DNA of 64,000 nt from Elusimicrobiota bacterium (lineage in GTDB: Bacteria; Elusimicrobiota; Elusimicrobia; 2-02-FULL-39-32), in assembly GCA_016180425.1 (NCBI GenBank), contig JACPBF010000006.1:37414-101413 (forward strand), in the 5' to 3' direction. Numbering within the stretch: the first letter of the stretch is position 1; every line of letters starts with the position of its first letter. Positions 32,935 to 43,461 of this stretch are shown here, one piece after another. Under the pieces are notes generated by a model. It did no database searches, was not told where the DNA came from, and was given only the letters and a program-made list of their open reading frames with translations. The translations under genes and the position numbers were made by a program.

Positions 32935-33314
32935 TGACAAATAATTTCCCCGCCAACTTTCATCTGCCTTGCTTTTCTATTAGCCAAAATCCCTTTGGAA
33001 GTGGAAAGGATCGCAACCCCCATTCCTCCATCCACTTTCTTTAAACTTCTATAGTGATCATAAATCCTTAAACCAGGTCTGGAAACTCTTTTTATGCCGT
33101 TAATCACAGGCTCTTTTTTATCAGAATATTTCATTTGAACCCGCAAGAATGGGACGCGGTCTTCCTCTAACAAACGATAATTCTGAATATATCCCTCTTC
33201 TTTCAACACTTTAGCAACCGCTATTTTAATTTTAGAAAAAGGCACATCCACTTTTTCCAAGCCTTTTCTGCTGGCATTTCTTAAAGAAGTAAAAAAATTA
33301 GCTAATGGATCCAT
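32925..33314 (-). CDS. rpsH: 30S ribosomal protein S8
   Basis: 129 residues. Two-domain S8 with the C-terminal signature [26 protein letters not shown]. It binds helix 21 of 16S rRNA in the platform and, in other bacteria, the spc mRNA for autoregulation. 5 nt after rpsN. The last four codons are duplicated in the gap that follows. Confidence 0.97.
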   Translation of the reverse strand: [129 protein letters not shown]

Positions 33315-33319
33315 ATCTT

Positions 33320-33505
33320 TTACCAGCTCGACTTTCTAACGCCTGGAATCTCGCCTTTTAAAGCCAGGTTTCTAAAACAAATCCTGCAAAGTCCAAAATC
33401 CTGATAAAAACCTCTTGGCCTGCCGCACTGACTGCAACGGTTTCTAAAGCGCGTTGCATATTTTTGTGGTTTCCTCATTTTTGCCATCCAGGCAATCGTT
33501 GCCAT
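33320..33505 (-). CDS. rpsN: 30S ribosomal protein S14, zinc-binding type
   Basis: 61 residues, the short form with four zinc cysteines: C24-x2-C27 ([10 protein letters not shown]) and C40-x2-C43 ([23 protein letters not shown]). It sits in the 30S head. Zinc-type S14 in the spc block is common in Gram-positives and in several diderm phyla other than most Proteobacteria. Confidence 0.97.
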   Translation of the reverse strand: MATIAWMAKMRKPQKYATRFRNRCSQCGRPRGFYQDFGLCRICFRNLALKGEIPGVRKSSW

Positions 33506-33520
33506 TTAAATTCCTCCGCC

Positions 33521-34129
33521 TTACTTTTTAATCTGTTCTTTTTTAAAAAGCTGCTGCTCTTTAATTTTTCTAAAAGGTAATCCTAAAGACTCTAAAAGCG
33601 CTTTTGCTTCATTATCATTTTTAGCGGAAGTATCTATGGAGATATTCATCCCTCTTACCTTATCCGCCTTTTCTAAATCAATCTCTAAAAAAATCTGTTG
33701 TTCCTTTAATCCTAAATTATAATTGCCATGACCGTCAAAAGCTCCCGCGTTAAAACCTCTAAAGTCTCTAATTCTGGGCACAGCAATGGAAACTAATCTG
33801 TCAAAAAATTCATACATCCGGTCACGTCTCATGGTCACCTTAACTCCAATGGGCATGCCTTGCCTTAATTTAAAATTAGAAATTGATTTTTTTGCTCTTC
33901 TAATTTGAGCTTTCTGTCCTGTGATGCGGGATATTTCATCCGCTGCCAAATCCACCACTTTAATATCTTCCCTGGCTTGAGACAATCCTACATTCACCAC
34001 AATTTTCTCTAAACGAGGACAAGACATGGGGTTATCATAACCAAACTGTTCCATCAATTTAGGGATCACAGCGCTTTTATAATATTCTTTTAGTCTTGGA
34101 CGATAGTTTTCAGCTTCTCTATTTTGCAT
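33521..34129 (-). CDS. rplE: 50S ribosomal protein L5
   Basis: 202 residues, about 20 more than usual because of extra residues at both ends (MQNREAENYR and KEQQLFKKEQIKK). Core motifs LEKIVVNVGLSQARED, ITGQKAQIRRAKKSISNFKLRQGMPIG and RDFRGFNAGAFDGHGNYNLG are intact. Binds 5S rRNA and contacts the P-site tRNA. Confidence 0.97.
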   Translation of the reverse strand: MQNREAENYRPRLKEYYKSAVIPKLMEQFGYDNPMSCPRLEKIVVNVGLSQAREDIKVVDLAADEISRITGQKAQIRRAKKSISNFKLRQGMPIGVKVTMRRDRMYEFFDRLVSIAVPRIRDFRGFNAGAFDGHGNYNLGLKEQQIFLEIDLEKADKVRGMNISIDTSAKNDNEAKALLESLGLPFRKIKEQQLFKKEQIKK

Positions 34130-34132
34130 GAG

Positions 34133-34438
34133 TTACTCAATCCTTCCTGAACATTTTCTGCAAACCCGGCTCTTTTCTCCATTATCTAAAAAAGAGATCT
34201 TGACTCTGGTTGGGCTGTCGCATTCAGGGCAAATCAAAGCAAGTTTTGATTGGTTAACAGGCAATTCTTTTTGAATGATGCCGCCTACCTCTTGGCCCGT
34301 TGAACGCTGGTGTTTTTTAACCATGTTGATTTTAGCCACAAGAAACTTAGAATCTCCAATTTTCTTTAAGATCTCGCCTTTCTTGCCCTTGTCTTTTCCG
34401 CTTAAAACTAAAACATTATCTTTCTTTTTTAACCACAT
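34133..34438 (-). CDS. rplX: 50S ribosomal protein L24
   Basis: 101 residues. KOW motif KDNVLVLSGKDKGKKGEILK near the start, and the C-terminal part has C-x2-C (ICPECDSPTRV) and C-x2-C (VCRKCSGRIE), the zinc-like pairs found in many L24 proteins. An early 50S assembly protein near the exit tunnel. Confidence 0.97.
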   Translation of the reverse strand: MWLKKKDNVLVLSGKDKGKKGEILKKIGDSKFLVAKINMVKKHQRSTGQEVGGIIQKELPVNQSKLALICPECDSPTRVKISFLDNGEKSRVCRKCSGRIE

Positions 34439-34457
34439 ATCTTTTTTAAAACACCCC

Positions 34458-34826
34458 TTATACTACTTCTGGAGCTAAAGAGATAATTTTAAGATAATTT
34501 TTATCTCTTAATTCCCGCGCCACTGGTCCAAAAATTCTGGTTCCGCGGGGTTCTCCTTTATCATCCACAATGCAGGCCGCATTGTCATCGAACCTAACAT
34601 AAGAGCCATCCGCGCGATGAAACTCTTTTACTGTGCGCACAACCACAGCCCTGACCACATCCCCTTTTTTTATCGCGGCTGTAGGCAAAGCATCCTGAAC
34701 AGAACAAATAATAATATCCCCTAAAGACGCGTAATGCCTGCGGGTTCCGCCCAAAATACGGAAACAGCGCACTATCCTTGCGCCAGAATTATCCGCTACT
34801 TTTAATATGGTTCGTTCTTGAATCAT
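34458..34826 (-). CDS. rplN: 50S ribosomal protein L14
   Basis: 122 residues, normal length. [27 protein letters not shown], then [31 protein letters not shown] and the ending [22 protein letters not shown]. Sits at the subunit interface and forms bridges with 16S rRNA. Confidence 0.98.
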   Translation of the reverse strand: MIQERTILKVADNSGARIVRCFRILGGTRRHYASLGDIIICSVQDALPTAAIKKGDVVRAVVVRTVKEFHRADGSYVRFDDNAACIVDDKGEPRGTRIFGPVARELRDKNYLKIISLAPEVV

Positions 34827-34839
34827 AAGTTAATTTTCT

Positions 34840-35073
34840 TTAAGCGTAAATTTGAACAACTTTCCATCTTTTTAAGTTAGAGGTTGGCCTGGTCTCTTGA
34901 ATGCGCACCTTTTGCCCCTCTTTAGATTCATTTTTTTCATCATGCGCATAAAATTTTTTCCTGATTTTTAAAATCTTTTGATATTTACTATGCCGCACCA
35001 AACGCTCTACCCGCACCACCCGGGTTTTAGCCATTTTATCTGAAACTACAATCCCTACTTTTTCTTTAATCAA
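34840..35073 (-). CDS. rpsQ: 30S ribosomal protein S17 (TTG start)
   Basis: 77 residues from a TTG at 35071-35073. The TTG is preferred over an in-frame ATG 16 codons earlier because family alignment begins at [23 protein letters not shown], because TTGA overlaps the rpmC stop by 4 nt, and because the earlier start would run 52 nt into rpmC. An OB-fold protein that binds 16S helix 11; [22 protein letters not shown] is the C-terminal signature. Confidence 0.93.
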   Translation of the reverse strand: MIKEKVGIVVSDKMAKTRVVRVERLVRHSKYQKILKIRKKFYAHDEKNESKEGQKVRIQETRPTSNLKRWKVVQIYA

Positions 35074-35294
35074 ACCGGCACCGCCTTTTTCGTTTCTGCA
35101 ATCTCTTTTTGTCTTAACCATGTTATTAAACGAGCTTTATGCTTCCTAAGCTCTCTAATTTCTAAACCATTTTTCAACCGGCTTATGGAATTTTTAAATC
35201 TTAAATTAAAAAGTTTTTCCTCACAATCTTTTAATTGCAGCTTTAAATCTGGAATTGGCAATTCGCGAATATTCGCTTGATCTTGCGCTTTCAT
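35070..35294 (-). CDS. rpmC: 50S ribosomal protein L29
   Basis: 74 residues from the ATG one base after the rplP stop; an upstream in-frame ATG inside rplP is rejected because family homology begins at [28 protein letters not shown]. Two-helix protein at the peptide exit tunnel that helps dock SRP and trigger factor. The tail ([11 protein letters not shown]) overlaps the start of rpsQ. Confidence 0.94.
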   Translation of the reverse strand: MKAQDQANIRELPIPDLKLQLKDCEEKLFNLRFKNSISRLKNGLEIRELRKHKARLITWLRQKEIAETKKAVPV

Positions 35295-35295
35295 T

Positions 35296-35709
35296 TTAAG
35301 CAGCTTCCCTTTGCACAAAAATCGTCGGAATAGGGAGTTTATGAGATGCAAGCCTCATCGCTTCTTTAGCCACATCCGGAGTAACGCCCTCTAACTCAAA
35401 CAGTATCCTTCCTCTTTTAACCGGCGCTACCCAAAATTCTGGAGCTCCTTTTCCTTTTCCCATGCGGGTTTCAGCGGGTTTTTTTGAGATCGGTTTATCT
35501 GGAAATATTCTTACCCACAATTTCCCGCCTTTTTTAATAAAACGGGTTAAAGCCACGCGGGTGGCCTCAATCTGACGCGCTGTAATCCATGCATTGTCCA
35601 TGGCTTTTAAACCATATTGTCCAAAGGTAATATCATTGCCAGCCTTTGAATTCCCTTTTAACCGGCCTCTTTGAGATTTACGATATTTAACCCTAGTTGG
35701 CATCAACAT
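35296..35709 (-). CDS. rplP: 50S ribosomal protein L16
   Basis: 137 residues. [68 protein letters not shown] (shown as separate family segments) and [14 protein letters not shown] identify it. Organises the A-site tRNA region of the 50S subunit. Confidence 0.97.
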   Translation of the reverse strand: MLMPTRVKYRKSQRGRLKGNSKAGNDITFGQYGLKAMDNAWITARQIEATRVALTRFIKKGGKLWVRIFPDKPISKKPAETRMGKGKGAPEFWVAPVKRGRILFELEGVTPDVAKEAMRLASHKLPIPTIFVQREAA

Positions 35710-35715
35710 AAAAAA

Positions 35716-36522
35716 TTATTCCTTTACCTCTTCATCTAAATCAATAGGAATTTCTGGCGTTTCCGTTTCCTCTTCTATTGGGATAATGGGTTCCACGTTA
35801 ATTTTTCCTTCTTCTGCCTGCTTACTTAATTCTTCTAAACGTTCTTTCTCAATCAGTTTAGCCGCTTCGTCCCTAATTTCTCTTTCGCTTTTCTTATAAT
35901 GCTCTTTCTTAAAAATCCATACCTTCACTCCAATCCGTCCCATCTTAGTGTGGGCTTCAGTAAAACCAAAATCTATCTCTGCTCGGAAAGTTTGCAAAGG
36001 AACTCTCCCTTCTCTTAACCATTCTCTGCGGGCAATTTCTGCTCCGCCTAAACGGCCGCCCACCATCACTTTAATGCCTTGAGCTCCTCCCTGCATGGAA
36101 CGTTCCATCGCTTTTTTCATGGCGCGGCGGTATCCAATATTTCTCTCTAACTGAAAAGCGATCGCTTCTGCCACCAGCTGCGCATCTACTTCCGGACGCT
36201 GAATTTCTAAAACGCTTACGTTTACAGAACCTTTAAGGTTCGTGATTTCTTCAATATCTTTAATAATATTTTCAATATCCTGACCTTTTTTACCAATCAC
36301 AATTCCAGGCCGCGCAGTATAAATATTAATTTTTAAATATTTTCCAGCGCGTTCAATCACAATTCTAGAGACCGCGGCTAAACGTAATTTTTCTTTTAAA
36401 TATCTGCGAATGGTTTGATCTTCTTCAATCAACGCGGGAGCATCTCTTTTAGAAAACCATTTAGAGTCCCAATCTGCAGTATAGCCTAACCGAATACCTT
36501 TTGCGTGAACTTTTTGTCCCAA
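35716..36522 (-). CDS. rpsC: 30S ribosomal protein S3 with acidic tail
   Basis: 268 residues. The KH domain (TARPGIVIGKKGQDIENIIKDIE) and the C-terminal S3 fold (GGRLGGAEIARREWLREGRVPLQTFRAEIDFG, given as one family block) are normal; S3 forms the mRNA entry gate with helicase activity. The last about 45 residues are a strongly acidic, proline-rich tail (PIIPIEEETETPEIPIDL) that most S3 proteins of about 210-235 residues lack. Confidence 0.97.
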   Translation of the reverse strand: MGQKVHAKGIRLGYTADWDSKWFSKRDAPALIEEDQTIRRYLKEKLRLAAVSRIVIERAGKYLKINIYTARPGIVIGKKGQDIENIIKDIEEITNLKGSVNVSVLEIQRPEVDAQLVAEAIAFQLERNIGYRRAMKKAMERSMQGGAQGIKVMVGGRLGGAEIARREWLREGRVPLQTFRAEIDFGFTEAHTKMGRIGVKVWIFKKEHYKKSEREIRDEAAKLIEKERLEELSKQAEEGKINVEPIIPIEEETETPEIPIDLDEEVKE

Positions 36523-36525
36523 GTT

Positions 36526-36879
36526 TTAAATCTCCTCTTTTACTTTTCCATTGCCATCAGAAACTATGACCGTTAAATGGCAGGTTTTTCTTTTATAGGT
36601 TGCGCCTCTGCCCATGGCATGGGCTCTCATTCTTTTTAAAACCGGACCTTGGCCCACCCAAGCAGAAGCTACTCTTAAATTTAAATTTTTAAGCTCCTTG
36701 TCCCCGGCATTGGATGCCGCGCTTTTTATGGTTTTAGCCACAATAATCGCTCCTCTTTTAGGTAAAAATTTTAATTCTCTTAATGCATCCAAAACTTTTT
36801 TTCTCCGAACCAAAGTTAAAATCTGGTTCAGTTTTCTAGGAGCAGTGCGAACAAATTGAAGCCGAGCAACCGCTTGCAT
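36526..36879 (-). CDS. rplV: 50S ribosomal protein L22
   Basis: 117 residues from the ATG one base after the rpsS stop; an earlier in-frame ATG at 36919-36921 would add 14 residues overlapping rpsS and is less likely. MQAVARLQFVRTAPRKLNQIL starts the fold, the loop ending AHAMGRGATYKRKTCHLTVIV lines the exit tunnel. Length matches the family. Confidence 0.95.
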   Translation of the reverse strand: MQAVARLQFVRTAPRKLNQILTLVRRKKVLDALRELKFLPKRGAIIVAKTIKSAASNAGDKELKNLNLRVASAWVGQGPVLKRMRAHAMGRGATYKRKTCHLTVIVSDGNGKVKEEI

Positions 36880-36880
36880 G

Positions 36881-37168
36881 TTATGTAAGCTCCCCGGCTT
36901 CTTTGGTATGAGCTTGGCCATGGCCTTTAAAGAACCTTGTGGGAGAAAATTCGCCTAAATGGTGACCCACCATCTGTTCTGTGACATAAACCGGAATAAA
37001 TTTTCTGCCATTATGAACCGCTAACGTGTGCCCCACAAAATCTGGAGGTATGGTAGAAGCCCTGGCCCAGGTCTTGACTACTCTTTTTTCAGAAGCTTGA
37101 TTTAATCTTGTAATTTTTTTAAGCAATTTTTCATCCACATAAGGACCTTTTTTAGTTGATCTAGACAT
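36881..37168 (-). CDS. rpsS: 30S ribosomal protein S19
   Basis: 95 residues. [46 protein letters not shown] and [12 protein letters not shown] are family motifs. Part of the 30S head with S13, contacts A-site tRNA. One nucleotide separates it from rplB upstream. Confidence 0.98.
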   Translation of the reverse strand: MSRSTKKGPYVDEKLLKKITRLNQASEKRVVKTWARASTIPPDFVGHTLAVHNGRKFIPVYVTEQMVGHHLGEFSPTRFFKGHGQAHTKEAGELT

Positions 37169-37169
37169 T

Positions 37170-38021
37170 TTAGCTCACCACCACCTGTTCTGTGCTGCCT
37201 TTTTTTCTTCGAGAAATAATCAGCCAATCCCAAACTTTAGAGCTTCTTGTTTTATAACCCTTCGCAGGCTGGCCCCAAGGGGACTGCGGGTGCTTATTCC
37301 CTTTAGATTTGCCTCGACCTCCTCCATGAGGGTGATCCACTGTATTCATGGCAGTGCCTCTCACCGTGGGACGAATTCCCATGTGTCTGGAACGTCCTGC
37401 ATTGCCTAAAGTAACATTTTCATGGTCTGCATTCCCTACTCGTCCTATGGTCGCATAAGAATGCACGGAAATTTTTCTAATTTCTCCTGAAGGCATTTTT
37501 AAAGTAGCATACTCCCCTTCTTTTGCCATGAGCTGGGCTGCTCCTCCCGCAGAGCGCACAAGCTGCGCTCCCCGTCCAGGAAAAAGTTCAATATTGTGCA
37601 CAAAAGTTCCAACTGGTATTCCGGATAATGTTAACGCATTCCCATTTTTTATTTCTGCCTCAGCTCCTGCTAAAATGCTATCCCCAACTTTTAAATCTTC
37701 CGGCTGAATTATGTATCTTTTTTCCCCATCCGCATATTGAATTAAGGCTAACCGAGAGCTTCGGTTAGGATCATATTCTATGGCGATCACTTTACCCGGA
37801 ATATTTCTCTTATCTCTTTTAAAATCCACAATCCTAATTTGCCTTTTATGGCCTCCGCCCTGATGGCGCACCATCACTTGCCCGGTATTGTTACGCCCCC
37901 CCTTTTTAGGGATAGTTAGAATTAAAGATTTTTCCGGCTCTTTTTTAGTTAGATCAGAAAAATCTTCCATAGTAATAAATCTGCGGGAAGGGGTATAAGG
38001 ATTAAAACTTTTTATCGGCAT
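37170..38021 (-). CDS. rplB: 50S ribosomal protein L2
   Basis: 283 residues. N-terminal OB-like part, SH3-like part, and the C-terminal [18 protein letters not shown] loop near the peptidyl-transferase centre, here [20 protein letters not shown]. It is an essential 23S domain IV binder. The residue before VDHPHGGG is Thr where Pro is usual, a small variation. Confidence 0.98.
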   Translation of the reverse strand: MPIKSFNPYTPSRRFITMEDFSDLTKKEPEKSLILTIPKKGGRNNTGQVMVRHQGGGHKRQIRIVDFKRDKRNIPGKVIAIEYDPNRSSRLALIQYADGEKRYIIQPEDLKVGDSILAGAEAEIKNGNALTLSGIPVGTFVHNIELFPGRGAQLVRSAGGAAQLMAKEGEYATLKMPSGEIRKISVHSYATIGRVGNADHENVTLGNAGRSRHMGIRPTVRGTAMNTVDHPHGGGRGKSKGNKHPQSPWGQPAKGYKTRSSKVWDWLIISRRKKGSTEQVVVS

Positions 38022-38035
38022 AATTTTCCTGTTAC

Positions 38036-38335
38036 TTAGCTTTCAGTTTCTATGTTAATTTTTTGTCCCTCATGCAAGGTGATAATCGCTTTTTTCCAAG
38101 CAATTCTTCTGCCTTGCGGACGGCCTTGAGACAAACGGCGCAATTTTCCGTCAAAATTCATGGTGCGCACTTTTCTTACGTTCACCTTAAATATTTTTTG
38201 CACAGCATCTTTAATTTGCCATTTATTCGCAAGAGGATCCACTTTAAAAACATACTGATTATTTTTCTCTTTCAAATGAGATGACCTTTCAGTTAAAAGA
38301 GGCTGCCTAAGGATGTTCCATTCATTTAATGCCAT
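38036..38335 (-). CDS. rplW: 50S ribosomal protein L23
   Basis: 99 residues. [42 protein letters not shown] and [32 protein letters not shown] are typical (quoted as two family segments). Docks trigger factor and SRP at the exit tunnel. Overlaps rplD by 14 nt. Confidence 0.97.
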   Translation of the reverse strand: MALNEWNILRQPLLTERSSHLKEKNNQYVFKVDPLANKWQIKDAVQKIFKVNVRKVRTMNFDGKLRRLSQGRPQGRRIAWKKAIITLHEGQKINIETES

Positions 38336-38933
38336 TGAACACCTCTTCTGTGAAAACTATTTTTTTCGCTTGCAATACATGATAAGGATGAAGATGATTC
38401 CATAAAATCCATTTAAAATTCTTTAAGTTCCTTGCGGCTAAACTTAAATCTTCATCTTTTTGATTCAATACTAAAAGGGTTTTATCTCCAAGCCCTCTAT
38501 TTTTTAGCCATGCGCACAACAATTTAGTTTTAGGTTTTTCTAAAATTGGTTTTTCAGAAACCAGAAGTTCTCCAGAGTTTGCCTTACTGGTTAAAGCTTC
38601 TGAAAGAGCAAGCTCAACCTTATGTTTGGGCAAATCAATTCTATAACTTCTCATTTTGGGCCCAAAAATAATGCCTCCGCCTCTCCATAAAGGGGAGCGG
38701 GTAGAGCCGGACCTGGCCCGGCCTGTGTGCTTTTGTTTCCAAGGTTTTTTACCGCCTCCGGAAACCTCTGTTCTGGTTAAAGTAGAGTGCGTTCCTTTTC
38801 TTTGATTCGCAAGATAGGCTCTCACCACTTCATGCAAAACAAAACTATTTTTTAAAGGAGCGGAAAAAAGAGGGTTATTAAGCTCGCGCTTACCCTTTAC
38901 TTTACCTTCAGAATCAATCACACTGATTTCCAT
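38322..38933 (-). CDS. rplD: 50S ribosomal protein L4
   Basis: 203 residues. The tunnel loop GGGKKPWKQKHTGRARSGSTRSPLWRGGG is intact, with the usual Rossmann-like core around it. In E. coli L4 also represses the S10 operon; whether that holds here is unknown, and no L4-binding leader was recognised. Confidence 0.97.
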   Translation of the reverse strand: MEISVIDSEGKVKGKRELNNPLFSAPLKNSFVLHEVVRAYLANQRKGTHSTLTRTEVSGGGKKPWKQKHTGRARSGSTRSPLWRGGGIIFGPKMRSYRIDLPKHKVELALSEALTSKANSGELLVSEKPILEKPKTKLLCAWLKNRGLGDKTLLVLNQKDEDLSLAARNLKNFKWILWNHLHPYHVLQAKKIVFTEEVFNGIK

Positions 38934-38938
38934 ACTTC

Positions 38939-39757
38939 TTATCCTTTTGCCGGCGCTTTAGGAGCTGCTTTTTTAGGAGCCGCTTTCTTAGGGCTTTTCG
39001 CAGAAACAACTGGAGCGCGTTTATGTTTTAAATTTTTAGAAGTCTGTTTTACAACTACGAAATTACCAATAGGTCCTGGCACTGCACCTTTTACTAAAAG
39101 CAGCTGATTTTCTTTATCTGCTTTTACCACTTCAATTTTTTGAGTGGTCACCCAATCGCATCCCATGCGTCCTGCCATTTTTGTTCCCTTAAATACTCTC
39201 TGCGGCTGCCCAGAGCCTCCACCGCTAGATCCGCGGGAACGCTCCTTATCTGAAGCTCCGTGCGAGGCTGGCAAACCATGAAAATTGTGCCGCTTCATGG
39301 CTCCGGCAAACCCTTTCCCCTTAGAAATCCCGGAAATATCCACATAATCTCCGGCAGAAAAAATCTCCACAGAAACTTTTTGACCCATTTTAAATTTTTC
39401 CAATTCATTCTCATTAACTTTAAACTCTTTTAACCATCGTAAAACAGGCAAACTATTTTTTTTAAATTGTCCTAAGTAAGATTTTGTTAGATTCTTTTCC
39501 TTACATTCCCCCACCCCTAACTGAACTCCGCTATACCCATCTTTAGAGGGAACTTTTATACGGGTGACAAAAGAAGATCCTGCGGCGATAACAGATACAG
39601 GGATCGCCACTCCAGATTCAGAATAGATTTGAGTCATGCCAGCTTTAATTCCTAACAATGTCTTTAAAGGAAAGCTTGCCGGATCAAAATTCTGAATTTG
39701 AGTTTGATCCTGAACCTCATTTTTTGGTTCAGAAGAAACTGTTTGAGTTTCACTCAT
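38939..39757 (-). CDS. rplC: 50S ribosomal protein L3 with terminal extensions
   Basis: 272 residues, about 60 more than usual. A polar N-terminal extension of about 30 residues ([19 protein letters not shown]) precedes the core start [19 protein letters not shown], and a Lys/Ala/Pro tail ([18 protein letters not shown]) follows the normal end. The core loop [26 protein letters not shown] reaches toward the peptidyl-transferase centre. ATGA overlap with rpsJ. Confidence 0.96.
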   Translation of the reverse strand: MSETQTVSSEPKNEVQDQTQIQNFDPASFPLKTLLGIKAGMTQIYSESGVAIPVSVIAAGSSFVTRIKVPSKDGYSGVQLGVGECKEKNLTKSYLGQFKKNSLPVLRWLKEFKVNENELEKFKMGQKVSVEIFSAGDYVDISGISKGKGFAGAMKRHNFHGLPASHGASDKERSRGSSGGGSGQPQRVFKGTKMAGRMGCDWVTTQKIEVVKADKENQLLLVKGAVPGPIGNFVVVKQTSKNLKHKRAPVVSAKSPKKAAPKKAAPKAPAKG

Positions 39758-40080
39758 GTTTTAATCTCCACCTCTACTCCTGCGGGCAAATCTAGCTTCA
39801 TTAATTCTTCAATAGTCTTCGGGCTGGGATCCACAATGTCAACTAACCTTTTATGCACCCGCACTTCAAACTGATCTCTAGATTTTTTATCTGTGTGCGG
39901 AGATCGAAGGACTGTATATTTTTTAATTTGCACTGGTAAAAGCACAGGCCCTGAAATAGAAGCTCCGGAACGACGAACCGTGTCCACAATTTTTGCTAAA
40001 GAATCATCCAGCATCCTGTGGTCATACGCTTTTAAACGAATTCTTACTTTTTGCTCTGAAGCTACTTTTTGTTCTGCCAT
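39754..40080 (-). CDS. rpsJ: 30S ribosomal protein S10
   Basis: 108 residues. [38 protein letters not shown] and the loop [27 protein letters not shown] mark the family (two segments). In the 30S head; in E. coli it also works with NusB in antitermination. It follows tuf by 49 nt. Confidence 0.97.
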   Translation of the reverse strand: MAEQKVASEQKVRIRLKAYDHRMLDDSLAKIVDTVRRSGASISGPVLLPVQIKKYTVLRSPHTDKKSRDQFEVRVHKRLVDIVDPSPKTIEELMKLDLPAGVEVEIKT

Positions 40081-40129
40081 AATTTTTACCTATTTTTTAT
40101 TTAGCGCTGCTCTATTTTTTTATCGGCAA

Positions 40130-41335
40130 CTACTCCAAAATTTCCGTTACCACACCTGCGCCCACAGTGTGTCCGCCTTCACGAATCGCAAACCTTAACT
40201 GCTTCTCCATCGCCACCGGCGTTATTAACTCTACATCCATCTCCACATTGTCTCCAGGCATCACCATCTCTACCCCAGGCTTTAAAGTCACGGATCCTGT
40301 CACATCTGTTGTCCTAAAATAAAATTGAGGCCTATATCCCTTAAAAAATGGAGTATGCCTACCGCCCTCTTCCTTACTCAATATATATACCTGCCCCTTA
40401 AATCTCTTGTGCGGCAAAATACTCCCAGGACTCGCTATCACCTGTCCCCTCTCTATCTGGTTCTTCTCTATTCCCCTTAACAAAGCTCCAATATTGTCCC
40501 CAGCTATCGCCTCGTCCAATAATTTCCTAAACATCTCTATACCGGTAATCACTGTCTTCTGCGTCGCTTTAATCCCTACCAACTCCACATTGTCCCCTAC
40601 CTTCACCTTCCCTCTCTCCACCCTTCCTGTTGCCACTGTCCCTCGCCCTGTAATTGAAAATACATCCTCTACTGACATCAAAAACGCTTTGTCCACATCC
40701 CTCTGCGGTAAAGGTATCGTCTCATCTACCTTTGCCACTAACTCCAGTATAGGTCCACAGCTGGCGCACTCCTTCTTCGCGCATCCACAGCTAATCGCCT
40801 TTAATGCGCTCCCCCTTATAATCGGCACCTTATCCCCGGAAAACTCGTACTTGGTCAATAGCTCCCTGACCTCTAACTCTACTAAATCCAATAACTCCGC
40901 ATCTTCTACCACATCGCACTTGTTTAAAAATACCACTAAATTCGGCACATTCACCTGCCTTGCCAACAACACATGCTCCCTGGTCTGGGGCATCGGACCA
41001 TCTGCCGCGCTCACCACCAAGATCGCTCCATCCATCTGCGCTGCGCCTGTAATCATGTTCTTAATATAATCCGCATGACCTGGACAATCCACATGCGCAT
41101 AGTGCCTCTTATCCGTCTCATACTCTACATGCGATACTGCTACTGTCAAAATCTTGGACGCGTCTCTCACCACTCCGCCCTTGGCTATCTCCGCATAGGT
41201 CATCTCTTTTGCTTTCCCTAACTTACCTAATACCTTTAATATTGAAGCGGTCAACGTCGTCTTCCCATGGTCCACATGCCCTATGGTACCTACGTTTACA
41301 TGCGGCTTGGTACGCTCAAATTTAGGCTTGCTCAT
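40130..41335 (-). CDS. tuf: translation elongation factor Tu
   Basis: 401 residues. The GTPase motifs [23 protein letters not shown] and NKCD, and all three domains, are complete. It brings aminoacyl-tRNA to the ribosome. Domain 1 ends with a cysteine cluster C-x-C-x4-C-x2-C ([15 protein letters not shown], about residues 180-193) in place of the usual short linker; such clusters occur in EF-Tu of some anaerobes, from memory. Codon choice is strikingly unlike its neighbours: AAG, GAG, GTG, TTG, AGG and ATA prevail, where fusA, rpsL and rpoC favour AAA, GAA, GTT, TTA, AGA and ATT. This suggests acquisition, conversion with another copy, or different selection. Confidence 0.98.
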   Translation of the reverse strand: MSKPKFERTKPHVNVGTIGHVDHGKTTLTASILKVLGKLGKAKEMTYAEIAKGGVVRDASKILTVAVSHVEYETDKRHYAHVDCPGHADYIKNMITGAAQMDGAILVVSAADGPMPQTREHVLLARQVNVPNLVVFLNKCDVVEDAELLDLVELEVRELLTKYEFSGDKVPIIRGSALKAISCGCAKKECASCGPILELVAKVDETIPLPQRDVDKAFLMSVEDVFSITGRGTVATGRVERGKVKVGDNVELVGIKATQKTVITGIEMFRKLLDEAIAGDNIGALLRGIEKNQIERGQVIASPGSILPHKRFKGQVYILSKEEGGRHTPFFKGYRPQFYFRTTDVTGSVTLKPGVEMVMPGDNVEMDVELITPVAMEKQLRFAIREGGHTVGAGVVTEILE

Positions 41336-41362
41336 TTGCTGAATTCCTCCTTCAATTTAAGA

Positions 41363-43456
41363 TTAAGCATTTGCATTCACTGTAACTTTTTGCACAATTT
41401 GTTCAGCAATTTGTCTTGGAACCTCTTCATAATGGGATGGCTCCATGGAATAACTAGCGCGTCCTTGAGACAAAGAACGTAAAATCGTGGCATAACCAAA
41501 CATTTCCGACAGCGGCACTGTGCCATGAATCACTTTAATATTGCCTCTTGGCTCCATAGAAATAATTTTAGCTCTGCGTGAATTCAAATCCCCAATCACA
41601 TCTCCCATATATTCCTCAGGAGTTAACACCTCAATTTTCATAATGGGCTCTAGCAAATTAGGCGAGGCTCTTTTACATGCGGATTTAAAAGCCTGGCTTG
41701 CCGCAATTTTAAACGCGATTTCAGAAGAATCCACTTCATGAAAACTTCCGTCAAAAAGCGTGGCTCGCACATCCACCACTGGATAGCCTGCAAGCACTCC
41801 GCAATCCAGGGCTTCTTTAATGCCTTTTTCGCAAGCAGGAATATATTCTCTGGGAATTCTTCCGCCCTTAATTTTATCCACAAATTCAAATCCAGATTTT
41901 GGAGGCAAAGGCTCTACTGTAATCCAAACATGCCCATATTGTCCGCGGCCCCCGGTTTGCCGAATATATTTTCCCTCTTCCTCCACAGTTTTTCTAATGG
42001 TTTCCCTATAAGCCACTTGCGGTTTTCCTACATTCGCCTCTACTTTAAATTCTCTTTTCATGCGATCCACAATAATATCCAAATGCAGCTCACCCATTCC
42101 AGAAATAATGGTCTGGCCTGTTTCTAAATCTGTTTTAATTCTAAAAGTAGGATCTTCTTCAGCCAGCCTGCCCAGAGCAACGCCCATTTTTTCTTCATCC
42201 GCTTTTGTCTTGGGCTCAATTGAAATAGAAATAACTGGTTCAGGAAATTTCATGGATTCTAATATAATTGGCTCTGCATCTTCATCACAGAGAGTATCGC
42301 CTGTGGTTACATTTTTTAAACCCACTGCGGCTGCAATGTCTCCTGCAAAAAGTTCTTTAACCTCTTCTCTTTTATTCGCATGCATTCTTAAAAGCCTGCC
42401 AATCCGTTCGGAAGTTCTTCTTTGGCTGTTATAGACGCTGGTTCCCTGACTCATGGTTCCTGAATAAATTCTAAAATAAGTTAGTTTTCCCACATGGGGA
42501 TCAGTCTGAATTTTAAAAGCAAGGGCCCTAAAAGGAGCATCATCTTTTGCTTCAAATGTAATTTCGCCCACCCCATCAGAATTCATGGCTTTGATCTTGG
42601 GCTTATCTATTGGACTGGGCAAAAAATCGCAAACCGCGTCTAAAAGAGTCTGAACTCCTTTATTTTTAAAAGAAGAACCGCAGAGCATGGGAAAAAATGT
42701 TCCAGAAATCGTGGCTTTTCTAATCACAGGCAAAAGTTCCTCCGCGCTGACCTGTTCCCCATTTAAAAATTTTTCCGCAATTTTATCGTCAAAATCTGAA
42801 AGCGCTTCCACTAATTTTTCTCTTAGATGTTTCGCTTTTTCCAAAAGTTCCTGAGGCACCTCACCTTCTTTAAATTCAGCGCCTAACTCTTCCCCGCTCC
42901 AAATATAACTTTTCATTCTAATCAAATCCACTAGACCCACAAATTTGGATTCAGCTCCAATAGGAATTTGAATCGGCACCGCATTCGCTCCTAAACGAGC
43001 ATGCATGGATTCAACGCACATATAAAAATCCGCTCCCACTTTATCCATCTTATTCGCAAAAACAATTCTAGGCACGCTATACATGTCTGCCAAACGCCAA
43101 TTCGTTTCAGATTGAGGTTCCACTCCTTGCGAGCCGTCCAACACCACGACCGCTCCATCCAAGACTCTGAGACTCCGATTCACTTCCACGGTAAAATCAA
43201 TATGTCCGGGAGTGTCAATAATATTAATCTGTTCATCCCGCCATTGACAATAAGTAGCAGCAGAGGTAATAGTAATGCCGCGCTCTCTTTCCTGTTCCAT
43301 CCAGTCCATTTGAGTGGTTCCGTCATGCACCTCGCCAATTTTATAAATTCTGCCTGTGTAATAAAGAACGCGCTCTGTGGTTGTAGTTTTACCCGCATCT
43401 ATGTGCGCCACAATTCCTATGTTTCTAACTCTTTCTAAAGGAAATTTTCTAGGCAT
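41363..43456 (-). CDS. fusA: translation elongation factor G
   Basis: 697 residues from the ATG 5 nt after the rpsG stop; a TTG four codons earlier overlaps rpsG and is less likely. GTPase motifs [27 protein letters not shown] and NKMDK, then domains II-V with [15 protein letters not shown] and a C-terminal [15 protein letters not shown]. Drives translocation and, with RRF, ribosome recycling. Confidence 0.97.
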   Translation of the reverse strand: MPRKFPLERVRNIGIVAHIDAGKTTTTERVLYYTGRIYKIGEVHDGTTQMDWMEQERERGITITSAATYCQWRDEQINIIDTPGHIDFTVEVNRSLRVLDGAVVVLDGSQGVEPQSETNWRLADMYSVPRIVFANKMDKVGADFYMCVESMHARLGANAVPIQIPIGAESKFVGLVDLIRMKSYIWSGEELGAEFKEGEVPQELLEKAKHLREKLVEALSDFDDKIAEKFLNGEQVSAEELLPVIRKATISGTFFPMLCGSSFKNKGVQTLLDAVCDFLPSPIDKPKIKAMNSDGVGEITFEAKDDAPFRALAFKIQTDPHVGKLTYFRIYSGTMSQGTSVYNSQRRTSERIGRLLRMHANKREEVKELFAGDIAAAVGLKNVTTGDTLCDEDAEPIILESMKFPEPVISISIEPKTKADEEKMGVALGRLAEEDPTFRIKTDLETGQTIISGMGELHLDIIVDRMKREFKVEANVGKPQVAYRETIRKTVEEEGKYIRQTGGRGQYGHVWITVEPLPPKSGFEFVDKIKGGRIPREYIPACEKGIKEALDCGVLAGYPVVDVRATLFDGSFHEVDSSEIAFKIAASQAFKSACKRASPNLLEPIMKIEVLTPEEYMGDVIGDLNSRRAKIISMEPRGNIKVIHGTVPLSEMFGYATILRSLSQGRASYSMEPSHYEEVPRQIAEQIVQKVTVNANA

Positions 43457-43461
43457 ATCTC

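Noticed and set aside
40407..41069. Long plus-strand frame opposite tuf
   Set aside because: A shadow of the G-rich codon use of tuf; low-complexity Ser/Thr/Pro translation and no start signals.
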